A stretch of 64,000 bases of DNA. Source: Saccopteryx bilineata. Its lineage: Eukaryota > Chordata > Mammalia > Chiroptera > Emballonuridae. Every line of letters starts with the position of its first letter. The stretch's first letter is position 1. Positions 46,979 to 58,696 of the stretch are shown here, piece by piece. Position numbers and translations under genes: made by a program. The stretch spans positions 234,130,779 to 234,194,778 of the forward strand of contig NC_089494.1 in NCBI RefSeq assembly GCF_036850765.1. The letters run 5' to 3'. Below the pieces are notes generated by a model that made no database searches, was not told where the DNA came from, and saw nothing but the letters and a program-made list of their open reading frames with translations.

Positions 46979-48451
46979 TGGGTAAAACGACCCACAGGTT
47001 CTGCTGCCTGCTGTGACACAAAAAGGCCAATGTTTGTGACACAGGTGCTGGTGAATAGGAAAGAGGCTTATACAAGTGCTGGTGACCTAAGAGGATGGGG
47101 TGAACTCCTGTCCTCAAAACCCATTTTAACAGCTCAGAGACCTTGGCCAGATTATGTAAGGGATCAGGGGAATTCAGAAGGTGGAAAATTTCTAGGGGGA
47201 GAGAGGACATGCAGTTTATTTGTTTTTTTGAGGAAGGGAAGTTGTTTTTTTATGGCTGGCTGGGTTTTCATGGTCCTCTTGGACTTATCAGAGAATCAAA
47301 ACTGTAAGCCTCAGCATGTTGGAAGAGAGGGTAGAAAGCTAGAGAGTTTATTCTTCTCACTCATGTTAATTTTTGACGTGCGTCAGTCAGATGTTTGTGA
47401 TTCATCACCTTTATTAAGATTCCTTATTCCAGGAGGGAAACAGGCTGTTGAACTATAATGAGAGTTCAGCCAGAGTGAAAGCATAAGATTGATTATATGC
47501 TTTTGATTTGTTACAGCATACATAACTTTGACTACTAGATTGCTAATATTAAATCAGAGTTAGAGTACCAAGCTGAGTTTAATATTTACTAAGTGTTGGG
47601 CAGATAAAATATATTATGCTCACTTTATTAAAGATGATGCTGCCCACGTGGAAGCCTCTCGCCCAGGTGATATTAGTTGCCCTTCTTGCTTGGAATGGGG
47701 ATGATTATATTAATGTGTGTTGGGGCGAGCTGTGGGCAGACAGGATCCTTGTATCCTGGGGCTTGGTTTTAGGACTGAGCCTTTCCCAACCTTTTTAATG
47801 TAGGGTGGTACAATCCCATCATGCCTCAGAGAAGTGACTTTGTATTAGAAACTTCTCTATTTTGTATATTGGATTAAAGGTTTCGATTTCTACGCTATGG
47901 AATGGGGGCAGACCGGGAGCTGGCTCTCTCGGTTCCTGAGATTAACATTAGAGAGCAGAGAGCAGAGAAAGGCCACATGGGGGAGGCCAGGAGAGGCAGC
48001 CAAGATGATGGAATGCTAAAGGAGAAGCTAGTTTGTGCAGAGTTTGTGCAGAGAGAAGGAGATGGAGAACAAAGGAGAATGAGGCTGGTGAGGTAGACAC
48101 CTTTGATTCTAGGAAACTCGGATAAGTCAGTAGCTTTGTGAGCACTGAATGAGTGGGTTTTGGAGCCCAGTGTGTGTTTTTACTTGCCCGCCAGGTGCAA
48201 GCTAGGATTAAAGATGATGGCCCACCAGTTCATGGCTCTGTTGTTTCATTACTGTCTGTCCAAATCCAATGTGAACCTTCACGGGCCAGGCATCTGTGAT
48301 GGTGGCCATGGCTATTGGCTTTACACTAAGATAAACATTGGTGGTTTTATTTAAATTCTTTGATAGGCTCACTTAATTAGTATATTCTTATTTTAATTCC
48401 TTTCTATGGCTAGTCAGACTAATATCATTAAGATATATTAATACTTTGTTA
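46979..48451. mobile_element. 1.47-kb insertion in old L1, family unknown
   Basis: Bases aagtg occur at both edges (46974-46978 and 48452-48456), where uninterrupted L1 would read 'aagtgtccatc' once, so this is a 5-bp target duplication. The outer parts (46979-47593 and 48326-48451) belong to a repeat I cannot name. The 176-codon frame at 46928-47458 runs from L1 into it and shows no known domain. Its middle holds the solo LTR at 47594-48325. Confidence 0.65.
47594..48325 (+). repeat. Solo LTR of the second ERV family, with target duplication
   Basis: TGTTGGGCAG...GGCTTTACA, 732 bp, is flanked by a 5-bp duplication, ctaag (47589-47593 and 48326-48330). This defines the LTR ends of the family. 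It is the plus-strand sister of 37115-37817. A possible polyadenylation signal, attaaa, lies near 48210. Being solo, it arose by LTR-LTR recombination that removed the internal provirus. Confidence 0.88.
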
Positions 48452-48952
48452 CAAGTGTCCATCAACAAACAAATGAATAAAGATGATATGATATGTGTGT
48501 GTGTGTATTTGTACCAAATGTACATATTAGAGAAGGAAATTCTATTAAAAACAACATGGATGAAACTTGAAGACATGCTAAGTAAAACAAACCAGACAAA
48601 GAAAGACAAATACCATATGATCTCACTTATATGTGAAATAAAAAAAATAAAATAGTTGATCTCATAAAAAGAAAATACAATACTGGTTACCAAGGGTTAA
48701 AAATGGAGAGAAATGGAGAGATGTTCATCAAAGTGTACAAACTTCAAGTTAGCGGATGAACAATTTCCAGGGAATCTAATGGTGATTAATGTTATTAATA
48801 CTTTATTATATACTCAAAAGTTGTTAAGAAAGGAGATCTTGAATGTTTTTATCACAAAAAGTGGTTTTTATGAGACATGTTGGAAGTGTTAACTAACGTT
48901 GAAGAAATAATCATTTTGCAATATAAAGTATATCAAATCGAGATATTGTATC

Positions 48953-49144
48953 CAGGCGTCCCCAAACTACAGCCTGTGGGCCGCATGCAGCCCCCTGAGG
49001 CCATTTACCTGGCCCCCTGCCACACTTCTGGAAGGGGCACCTCTTTCATTGGTGGTCAGTGAGAGGAGCACTGTATGTGGTGGCCCTCCAATGGTCTGAG
49101 GGACAGTGAACTGGCCCTCTGTGTAAAAAGTTTGGGGACCCCTG
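48953..49144. mobile_element. Non-autonomous hAT, short variant, inverted
   Basis: 192 bp, the inverse orientation of the copy at 42530. It begins caggcgtccccaaacta and ends aagtttggggacccctg. It keeps the conserved inner block ('ggaaggggcacctctttcattgg'). It sits in the 3' UTR of the old L1. No clear 8-bp duplication is readable. Confidence 0.88.
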
Positions 49145-49190
49145 CTGATACTATATGTCAATTATATCTTAACAAAAATAAGCAGAAGAG

Positions 49191-49426
49191 GAAAAAAAAG
49201 ACTGAGATAAGTTCATAAATAAAAACAAAAATGTCAATCAAAATGTCAAAGATACATTAAAAAACACTGAATAAAATGTTTTTATTTTTTTATTTTTATT
49301 AATTATAATGTATTGTATTAACATGGATTCAAGTATCCTACTCATATATAACACCCTCACCCCCCACCCAAGTGTCTCCCATTACAACCCCTTCCCTCTG
49401 GGATTTGCTGTCCTGTTATCTGTATC

Positions 49427-49488
<62 letters not shown>

Positions 49489-50499
49489 TTATATATTTAA
49501 TTTCACTAAAAGAACATACTCTGTAAAAAATTTTAAAAATAAGAAAACAAAAAATAAAAATATGAATGCAAGCACCAATGTTATTTCATTTGGGAAGTTT
49601 GATCATAGTTACTATGAAGACGGTTTCAAAAAAACCCATATAAAATGATATAAATAATTTTTTAATGCATACATGAAATGTTTACAGCATATAAAATGGA
49701 GGTCAATATTGAAGAGCTACTGTGCAATTTTAAATTGGATGTTTAAAATTTTGAGATCAAATATTTACTCTATGCATATAATTTGTAAGTTATTTTATAA
49801 TGTTTTAGCAAAAATCCATTCTATTTAAATAGCAAATAGTGCTTGCTGTTATAGACATAATCGTTAAAATTAAAATTCTTTATATTTTTAAATAAAAATT
49901 CTGATCAAATATAAGGACCCAGAATCATTCCTTATCCAGTTTTGCTCCTCCTTACTCCTAACTGGCAGTGGTGGGAGAGGGGTCCAAAATGTGTGTGAGG
50001 GGAGCTGACATTTTAAGATAACTAAAAAAAAAAAAAATGAACTGCACAATACAAGCTGAAAATGAAGCTAAAAAAATGTCAAAAAAGACAAAGATACTAA
50101 ACCTAATGTGTTTCAGCTTGTCAAACTCAATTGTATCTACTACATGTAAGACATCTTCTGAAAAACCATTAAGTTCAAGAGGCTGCAAGGTCTAAAATGA
50201 TTTCTAAGGTTAATAGAATTCTTAATAAAAAAAATTTCAGAAAGTATAAATATATCTGAGAGTCACACAGCTTAAGTTTTATACATGGATTAACAGAGAA
50301 CTCCGGAAGAGCCAGGGGGCTCTCCAGCGTCATCCACTCCTAGTGCCAAAGGACAATCGAGCTCTGGGTGTTTGGGGAGCAGGGAGACAGGAGGTTTGGT
50401 TAAGAGCAAGCTTTAAAGCCAACATACTTCTCTAATTGTAATTTTACTAAGAAATCAGTTCTAAGAAAGAGATGTTTTTCAAGAAACTAGATTTTTTTT
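49191..50499. other. AT-rich sequence with simple repeat
   Basis: It holds an AT microsatellite at 49431-49480 and, at 49280-49420, a stretch resembling old L1 3' UTR in reverse. No gene is seen. The frame at 49958-50188 (minus) is unremarkable. Confidence 0.45.
49431..49480. repeat. (AT)n microsatellite
   Basis: About 25 AT units, potentially cruciform-forming. Confidence 0.97.
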
Positions 50500-50865
50500 T
50501 TTTTAGCTCTATTCAGGATAACTGGCGAAATATGGTTCAAGATGTTTAATGTGTGCATCGTGGTGATTTGGTATACATATGCATTATGAAAAGATTTCCT
50601 CATCTCCTTACTTAACACAACCATCACCTCACATTTTTATCTTTCTTTTTATCATGAGACATTTAAGTTTTACTCTCTTAGCAAATATTATTTACAAAGT
50701 ACATTTTTATTAATTATAATCCATCTTTATTGCATTAGATTCAGAACTTATTCATCTTATAGCTTAAAGTTTATACCTTTATGCCAATTTCCCTATTCTC
50801 CCAACACCGACTCCGGCAACCACTTTTTTACTCTTTCTTTCTATATGTTTTCTTATACTATGCAA
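50500..50865 (-). repeat. Old L1 3' UTR fragment
   Basis: The reverse-complement order of older mammalian L1 3' UTRs is seen: 'gataactggcgaaatatggttcaag', 'tggtgatttggtatacatatgc', 'caaccatcacctcaca', 'cttagcaaatattatttacaaagtac' and 'agtttatacctttatgcc'. Confidence 0.65.
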
Positions 50866-53551
50866 AATGACCCAACTTTATGATGATTTTGATGAAGATT
50901 CCAGTAATAATTTTAGAAAACATTTTTTTGTTGCAATGAATATGGTGATAAAGATGAATGAAAGAAAAAGTTGCAAAAATGTCTTTCTTGTTCCCAATTC
51001 TTGTGCCCACATGATGCAACTGATCAGAGAAACTGCTCTTTTTCTATAACTGACATAAATCCTGTCTAGACTAACAATATCACTCACATGTTCTTGGAAC
51101 TGGTTAAGCACTAGTCTGGCCACCAATTATACATAACCAGTACAAATGATCACAGAATAGTTCTAATGATTTTTTACAAGACTGAAAGATGCAATTTTTC
51201 TGAATATAATGTTCTTGGCAACCCAAGTTTCACATCTCTTTGAAGTCCATTCCTGAGCTATTTTATATCTGAGCAATGCCATTGTATTTCAATGTGAAAT
51301 ATATGTAAATGCAACATTAAGTTGAACCAAGTAATTCTGTAAAATAAGAGGCATTTATTTTTAATGTATTGGTAAATAAGTCTTGCTGCCACAGTAAAGT
51401 CCAAATATCAAGATGACAATTATCCTGCACTCATATTGAATTACTGTAGTTGTTATAAAGACAAAACTCATTTGCCAATGTAACAAACTTGGACTTGGTA
51501 AAAAAAAATAGATTGCACTTTCAAAAGTTTTATGTGAAGATATTTTGATGAAGTATTTAAAAACGTGTTTGTAGAATTAAGGGTAAAAGCAAGAAATGAT
51601 GAAGTATTTGGGGACTAGAAAGAACAAGAAACTATTATGATACCTAAACTCAAAAGGGGAAATGGGAAAAAGCCTTACCACAATCCAGGAAAACTCAGAA
51701 CCACTGAACTCTTACTGGCTGGCGCAGAAGAAATTAGAAGAATAAACACCCACAACTTTCTTTTTCCTCCTGTCAGTCTTCAATAGTGATGGGAGCCAAA
51801 AAGCAAGAGGTTATAGGTGATGTAGCTCAGAAAGGTCACTCTTCAGAGCCCCAGATTTGGGCAGAAAAAAAAAACAATTTGTTTGGGAAGACAGAGAGGT
51901 GTATTCATTATCTGTCTGTCTGCTCTCAAACTCATTTACTTGCCCTTGCACTGATCTCATTTTCTTGACAGCTTGTTTCTATCTATATATCTAGTCATGG
52001 GGAGCTACAAGGCAGAGATTTAAGGATGAAAAGAATTTGAAAGTCACATTATCTTTCTCAATCTTTCCCTACCTCCAGAGTGGTTGCATATCCTCCGTGG
52101 ACCATCTACCATTGAACAGCCATGGTCCCAACTCCCACAAGCAGGGCAAGCAAAACAGGGCGTTTCAGTTTCAGCTGCAAGGCTTTGGGTTGAGGCATAC
52201 CACTTCCTATGTCCTCCAGTTGGGGGTGGTAGTAGCTTCATGTTGTTTCTAGCATCTGAGTTGTCTCATGTTTCTCTGTATAAATTCTTAGGTCTTCCAT
52301 CATCCGAGTGTCCAATTACAAGTATTAAATTTCCTCTATTTGCAATAAGAGAATCATAACTGCTTCTGACAGAACTCTGATAAAATGCTGGACTAATTAG
52401 TAATTGAAAGACATTTTATTTTACATCCCAAGTTATTTAATAAATTGAAAGTGTGATTTGACATCACAAAATATATATGGTATATAACAGTATCATATTG
52501 TTTTCTTTCAGGCTAATGAGAAAAATGTAAAGACAGATTTTAATAAATGAATCAAATATTTATGTCACTTAAAAATGAAGTCATAGCATATTGTTTGAAG
52601 AATACTAACAGCAGTTTGAACTACTGTTAGTAGTGGTTTTCTACAAGAAAAAAAGTAGTGGGGAAATTGGGTCACTTTATGGCATATATGGCTGTGGAGG
52701 CATAAAAAGTCTGATAAGGAACTGTGACTTAGCAGTCAGTTTCACATTCACATTTGGAAGATACATTGTTGAGACAACACTTGTGTCATGCAAGATTTTT
52801 TATTTTTTTAATTATAAGAAAAGATAGCAACAAATGCTCAGTGAGGGAAAGCACCAGGAGCAAAGAGAACCATGACCCATTGCTAAGTCATCAGTGCAGC
52901 TTTGCTGTCATTCAGCTTCTCATAATGGTATTTTAATACAAATTTTAACATTAACATTAATATTTAATATTAAATTTTCTTGATATATAAAATGGGGTGA
53001 GACTAGAATGGGAGGTAGAAAAATACATATATGGGTGATCCTATTCAATATCTTCCATGGAAAGATCTACCATTTTTAGTGTAGAGATACTCCTATTTTA
53101 AAAAAGTAAATTCCCAAGATACAGTTGAAGACAAGGGTGCCTGTTAATATATAAACAGAAATCACTGAATGGAACTTCCAGTAAATCTCTTATGGGGACT
53201 GACTCACCAGAAAGGTGCTTTTTGCCTTTCCCTCTTCTTCTCATTCATACATTGGATGGCTTTATAGATATGATGTCTAGCTGTGCAGTCATGAGGCAAT
53301 TTTAAGAGAGCAGTTACTTGCTAAGAATGGCAGTGCACATGGAAAGTAGGCCAGCACATTGGTTATGCCATAAAGCCATAATAGTAGCCTTTGACAACCA
53401 AAATCAAGACTTAATTAAACGAGGGAAAACAAACCTTTAGCTTATTTGAAGTAATTATATTTGTTCACATCAAACAAATATAACTACTAATTCATAATTA
53501 GCCACATGTATCTCAAGATACTCATCACAAAAATATGAGATTTGTTTGAAA
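50866..53551. other. Unique sequence, no gene seen
   Basis: AT-rich. Frames at 52037-52359 on both strands overlap in a slightly GC-richer patch and have no family resemblance. Confidence 0.5.
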
Positions 53552-53559
53552 CGCTAAAC

Positions 53560-53876
53560 CAAGGGCTGGGAACCGTTCTGGCTGAGAGAGCCATGAACAC
53601 CACATATTTTAAAATGTAATTCCATGACAGCCATACAACCACCCATTTACATTACACATTATCCAATAAAAATTTGGTGTTGTTCCTGAGGACAGCTGTG
53701 ATTGGCTTCAGCCACCTGCAACCATGAACATGAGCGGTAGGAAATGAATGGATTGTAATACCTGAGAATGTTTTATATTTTTAATGTTATTTTTTTATTA
53801 AAGATTTGTCTGCAAGCCAAATGCAGCCATCAAAAGAGCCACATCTGGCTCATGAGCCATAGGTTCCCGACCCCTA
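53560..53876. mobile_element. Non-autonomous hAT, second family
   Basis: 317 bp with inverted ends (left caagggctgggaacc; right end, read inward, taggggtcgggaacc). A perfect 8-bp duplication, cgctaaac, lies at 53552-53559 and 53877-53884. The subterminal regions share 'ggctc...gagcca' motifs, including 'aagagccacatctggctca' near the right end. No transposase is encoded. Its ends differ from the other hAT family, so a different source transposon mobilised it. Confidence 0.9.
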
Positions 53877-53884
53877 CGCTAAAC

Positions 53885-54729
53885 AGAAATGTAGAGAATT
53901 AAATAAATGAGAAAATACATATTTTCTTAGTGAAAGTGAATCCATGATTACAAAGACACTCCATAGTCCCTCAAATAATTTCTATATGAATAAAAATCCT
54001 AATCAAAATAGAAAATATTTTTAACTTGAGAAATTTTTTTAAGATAAATCTGAAAAAGTAATAAAATGAAATAGCAAGAACATTTTAAATAAATATAACA
54101 AGGAGTTCTTATCCTATTTTAAACTAAAATACTTACATAAAACACAAATCAGTAATAATTCAAACAAGGTGATACTGGTAAGTAGACATGTCATGGGAAA
54201 AAAATTGTTCCAAAACAGACTCAAGGATATATGACTTTAACTGAGTGTAAAGTATCTTGTCCATTTAAATAAGAGTAAACATAAGAGTTTTGTAGTCTTT
54301 TTCTTTAACCTTAAACTTTCTCATAACTATCTTCCTGAGTCTACTTCCCCAGGAGAAACAATTTTAATAGCAACATAGTAAATATATTGACATGAATAAA
54401 GTCATTAGAAAAGGAAATAAAGATGGCTTAGCTCATTGGTCTTGCCAACACTGGTTCTGCTCCTTTTATGCACAATGCCAGTAATCTGCCCTTGGTGCAC
54501 ACAGTTTAGAGGCAAGCACATTGAAAGACATTGAAAACAAATCACAGTCCTCGAGAAAGAAATCTCTCCCTGCTGACCTGCATTTATGGATGTGGAACAT
54601 TATCTTTTTTGAAAAAGCACTACTCCCAAGAAAATTTCTCTCCACTTGAAATTGGGAGAAAAGTGCTTTCAATGGAAGCTGTATAGAATGTCACTTTACA
54701 AGGAGACATAATTTGTTTTAATTGAATTT
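53885..54729. other. AT-rich unique sequence
   Basis: No gene or named repeat is seen. Confidence 0.5.
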
Positions 54730-55640
54730 ACTCAGGTATTTTTGAATTTATTGGTCAGCAAAATGGTACAGGTTTCAGCTGCCCAATTCTACAGCATATC
54801 TCTGTAAACAATATTGTGTGTTCACTCCCTTAAGTCGTCTTTATCTATCACCATTTAATCTTCCTATACCGTTCTCTACTTTCCCCTGCCCCCCCACAAT
54901 CACCAAACTATTGTCCGTGTCCATGCATTTTTTCTTTTTTTTTTTTTTGTCCTTTTTTGCTCAATCCCTTAACCCCCAACCCCACAGCTGTCAGCCTGTT
55001 TTTTACGTGTGAGTCTGTCTCTAGTTGGCTTGTTAGTTCATTTTGTTCATTAGATTCCATACATGAGTGAAATCATATGGTACTTATTTTTTTCTTACTG
55101 GCTTATTTCACTTAGCATAAGCTATTCAGTTCCACCCATGCTGTTATAAAAGGTAAGACTTCATTCTTTTTTATGGCCATGTAGTAATTATTCCATTGTG
55201 TAAATGTATTACAGCTTTCTTATCTACTGATCTTATGATGTCACTGGGCTGCTTCCAAATCTTGGTTGTTGTAAAAATGCTGCAAAGAACATAGCGGTGC
55301 ATATATTCTTTTGATTAGTGTTTGGGGTTTTAGACACTTCTCCAAAGAGGACATGCAGATGGCCAATAGACATATGAAAAGATACAACATCATTGATTAT
55401 CAGAGAAATGCAAATTGAAACCACAATGAGATATCTCTTCACACCTATCAGAATAATTATCATCAATAAATCAAAAAACAAGTATTGATGAGGGTGTGGA
55501 GAAAAGGGAACCCTCGTGCACTGTTGGTGGGAATGCAGATCAATACAGCCACTATGGAAAACAGTATGGCATTTTCTCAAAAAATTAAAGATGGAACTAC
55601 TTTATAGCAACAATTCCACTTCTGGTAATTTATCCAAGGA
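54730..55640 (-). repeat. L1 fragment with 5' inversion
   Basis: 54730-55328 is L1 3' end on the minus strand (late ORF2 'ICTAMFF', then 3' UTR and 'aataaattc' near the end). 55329-55640 is the part of ORF2 just upstream, on the plus strand ('cacttctccaaagaggacatgcag', 'tgttggtgggaatgcagatc'). The two arms abut in opposite orientation. That is the structure produced by twin priming during L1 insertion. The element is moderately old and coding capacity is lost. No clear target duplication was found. Confidence 0.8.
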
Positions 55641-56679
55641 GACAAATAGCCAACCAAGTAAGGTACTAAACAGTCATGATACAAATTCAATATAAAATCT
55701 ATAACTTTGAAGCCAATCCACCAGCTGTTGGTTAAAAATACACTGCATGCACCCAGAAAACCTCAGTGTTCAAGATCATCTCTTGCTTAGCAAGAATGAA
55801 TGCTTCAACATTGACTTAGAGCAGAGTGCTATACTTCGTGAGTGAAAAAATTCAATTACAGTATTTCTGCAGACCTTACAAAGTCCAAATACCAGAAAAA
55901 CTGTTCAGACTCACAATCTGATAAAAGAACAAGAAGAATAAATAGAATTAAACATAGAGGCAATTACTGATGATATCATTTGGATGAATTTAATTGCTTT
56001 ACAATGGGGCACAAAGTGCCTGCTAATTGTTTCTCCTTTGCAAAATAAGTGCACAGGAACAAAGATAAATTTGTTATATAATTTTCAGAAATTATTATTG
56101 ATTGCTCAGAGTGAATTATTTAGAATTTATAATATCAATACTACCTTAAAAGAAAAGTCTTACCTTTATCTGTAGAGAAATTTTTTATAAGCTGAGATGA
56201 ATACTGTGAGCACAGATATCTTTCTGAGAACGTGCACACCAACATTTTAAAGAGCATCAGAAAATCCCACGGGTCTGGAACTCTGATTATTCTATTTTGT
56301 TGCTATAAAGTTATAGCTTTTGGTGTTGATTTGCAGAAATTTTTCTCTTGTGGTTTTTATATACAAAAGAGAAAAGAAACAAAAAAGAATGTTATTTGAA
56401 TACTTGCATAGAACCTGTATTAGTTTACTAGGGTTGAAATACCCTAGGAAACAGCACCAAAACTGGGCCTTTTGTGTCCCTTGGTGAGGAAGAAGAAGAA
56501 TAAAAAGAACTAGCAGAGGAGTGTTTCTAGAGATGGGAAGGAAACCAACATAATTTCAATATTATAAAAGGAGAACACAAGGAGGTATTTCTCGGGGATG
56601 GAGTTAAAATACTATAGATGTTATTTAGGCTCCTCACAAATAGTATTTTGTTCACTTCTGGTCACATAAGATTTCTCTT
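55641..56679. other. Unique sequence
   Basis: No gene is seen. At 56407-56460 a stretch ('ctgtattagtttactagggttgaaa') resembles a common old mammalian repeat that I cannot name with confidence. Confidence 0.45.
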
Positions 56680-57000
56680 ACCACCATCCCTGGTCCCTCC
56701 GTCACCTAATTCAAGGATGTCCAAGTGAATTGCTTTATCCAATAAAATGTGAACAAAAGTAACTTTTGTTGCTTCCAGGTTGAAGTTTTAAATGCCAGGG
56801 CATGCCACAGTCACTGGTAATATTCCAGAAAGTTCTGCTGTACCAGTTAAGATCCCAGAGTGGGGATAACATAAATCAGGTCCTCTAGCTGATGTCATGT
56901 AATGTGATGTCATGTCTTTATTTTTTTTAAGCCAGTGAGATTTTTGTGTTTTTTGTCATACAGAATAAGTTAGCCTATCCTGACTGTAATAAGTGCAAAA
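56680..57000 (+). repeat. MLT1 (MaLR) LTR, partial
   Basis: It resembles MLT1 in 'ttatccaataaaatgtgaacaaaagtaac', 'ttaagccagtgagatttttgtg' and the end 'ttagcctatcctgactgtaata'. It is an old class III-related LTR in the plus orientation, with internal deletions likely. Confidence 0.75.
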
Positions 57001-57419
57001 TGCAAGCAAGGACTCAACTGAGATGGGAGCTTAAAAAGAGGGTTTTAGGATTTGAAATCTATACCAACATTTTTTACAATGGCTTCTTGTCAAAATTAGG
57101 ACAAACTTGTCTGTATTAAGGTCTTTTTATGTCTTCACTTTTGTTGGTACTTAAATATTTCATTGCATTATATTACTTCTCTCAGGTTTTCTAGGCCCAG
57201 ACTCGATTATAAAATACTTTATTATTTCTGAAAGATTTCATCTTTTAAATTTCTTAACATACAGGATTGCTCCAATCTATGGTGGCTGAGATGAAGCAGG
57301 CAGAGCAAAAAGAGGAGGTTTTTCCATTTGGACACTACCTTGAAAATGGAATAGAATTACAAGGGGATGAGGAGCTCCATTATAAATCCATGCAAGCTGA
57401 ACTTTGATGACCTTTAATA
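57001..57419. other. Unique sequence
   Basis: No gene is seen. Confidence 0.45.
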
Positions 57420-57424
57420 AGAAA

Positions 57425-57615
57425 AAAACAGTGTCACTTACTGAGCACCTATTATGTGCTAGGTACTATATTGTGTGCTTTATTAATGTCATTTTATTGA
57501 TGTGCTCAGCAATCGTGATGAGTAAATATAACTAATTTTACTGATGTGGAAGGTTACAAACATTATCTAATCTCAGATGGCTAGTAAGGGGCTGAGGCTG
57601 ATAGAAGACAGCAAA
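57425..57615 (-). repeat. MIR SINE
   Basis: The reverse-complement MIR signature is 'actgagcacctattatgtgctaggtacta', then 'ttactgatgtggaaggttac' and 'atggctagtaaggggctgagg'. It is ancient and diverged. Confidence 0.75.
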
Positions 57616-58440
57616 ACGTGTGTTCTCATTTCAGTGAGAGGAACTTTAGGCAGAATGTCCATTTTAGTCATTAGCATCAATATGATACCTTGTTTCATTG
57701 ACAAAATTCACGTTACTGTAGATGACAATTCCTATTAGATTTTTATTAGAAAAATTTTATTAGAAAATTTTTACAGTATGGAGCCTCTATTGCATCTAGA
57801 ACAAAAAAAACAAAACCCAAAATTTCTTACAAAAATAAAACTCATTCTGTGTCATTTGTATGTTAAGCCTTTTCCTTAGGGGTAAAAAAGAAAATTAACA
57901 AGTTTTTGAAATATTTTTACAAGGTACAATAATTTTTTATAAACAAAATGGAAGAAATTTCCAGAAATCCTACTGCTTCCTGCAGATTTCAGTGATTTGA
58001 AATTTCACCATCAAAGTCTCTAAATTGAGATTAACTTGTGGATAATAATGAAGCTACTATTGAAATCATTTAAATTATTGAGTGAAGTGTTTGAGATAGG
58101 AAGTCATTGTGAGATGTATAAATTTCTTTTTCTTTCCTTTGGTGCACGAATTTAATTCCTTAAATATATGGAAAGAAAACAAAGTGTAGTACCTTGAAAT
58201 TTCCCATATGACATCTAGTGCTGTTGCAATGACAAAGACACCCTGCGGCGCACATTTTCTTAGTATAACATCCTTCCTGTCATGTTATTTTTTGTTGGGA
58301 AATGATTTATTAGAAAGTTTCTACAGCATGGAGCCTGAATGAATCATGTTGGCCGGATATTAAGGAACTATAACAATCAAATGTAGAGGTAAATATATTG
58401 GCTATTTAAAGTCAGTGTGAGTCATTATCGCTTCAGCCTA
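57616..58440. other. AT-rich unique sequence
   Basis: No gene is seen. There are two similar short stretches near 57750-57790 and 58300-58345 ('tattagaaa...ttctacagcatggagcct'). They could be an old local duplication or two fragments of one repeat. Confidence 0.4.
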
Positions 58441-58443
58441 ACC

Positions 58444-58636
58444 CAGTGCTTCTCAAAGTGTGGTCCCTGCAGTGGCAACATCAGTAGCAACTGAGACTTT
58501 GTTAGAAATGAAAATCCTTAGGCACTCACCTGCCCCAGACGTGCTGAATCAGAAACTCCTGAGACTGGGCCCTGTGATCTATGTTTTAACCAGCCCGCCA
58601 ACAATTGCTGATATTGCTAATGCTTGAGAAAGACTG
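58444..58636 (-). repeat. MER5A-type fossil hAT element
   Basis: The ends cagtgcttctcaaagtgtgg and gagaaagactg, and the inner 'gccccagacgtgctgaatcagaaactcc', match the MER5A pattern. It is an old non-autonomous DNA transposon, unrelated in age to the recent hAT copies. Confidence 0.8.
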
Positions 58637-58696
58637 CCCTTATCCATGGTTAGACTTGGAAAGATGTGTATTTTATCCCCACCCTTCATCTTTAAC

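Larger units (their letters stand above)
46640..49190 (+). repeat. Old L1 3' end split by later insertions
   Basis: ORF2-end sequence occupies 46640-46978 ('aaaaagacaaaagactacaatg', 'gtacagccactat', 'catgctcattgtagcattatttacaacagcc'). The same element resumes at 48452 ('tgtccatcaacaaacaaatgaa', 'ccatatgatctcacttatatgtg') and continues into its 3' UTR near 48850-49190. The gap is a 1.47-kb insertion, and a hAT element lies in the 3' UTR at 48953-49144. The L1 copy is too diverged to encode protein. Confidence 0.85.

Noticed and set aside
46928..47458. 176-codon plus-strand frame
   Set aside because: It begins in an old L1 fragment and runs across an insertion edge into an unnamed repeat. It shows no domain and is a chimera of two repeats.
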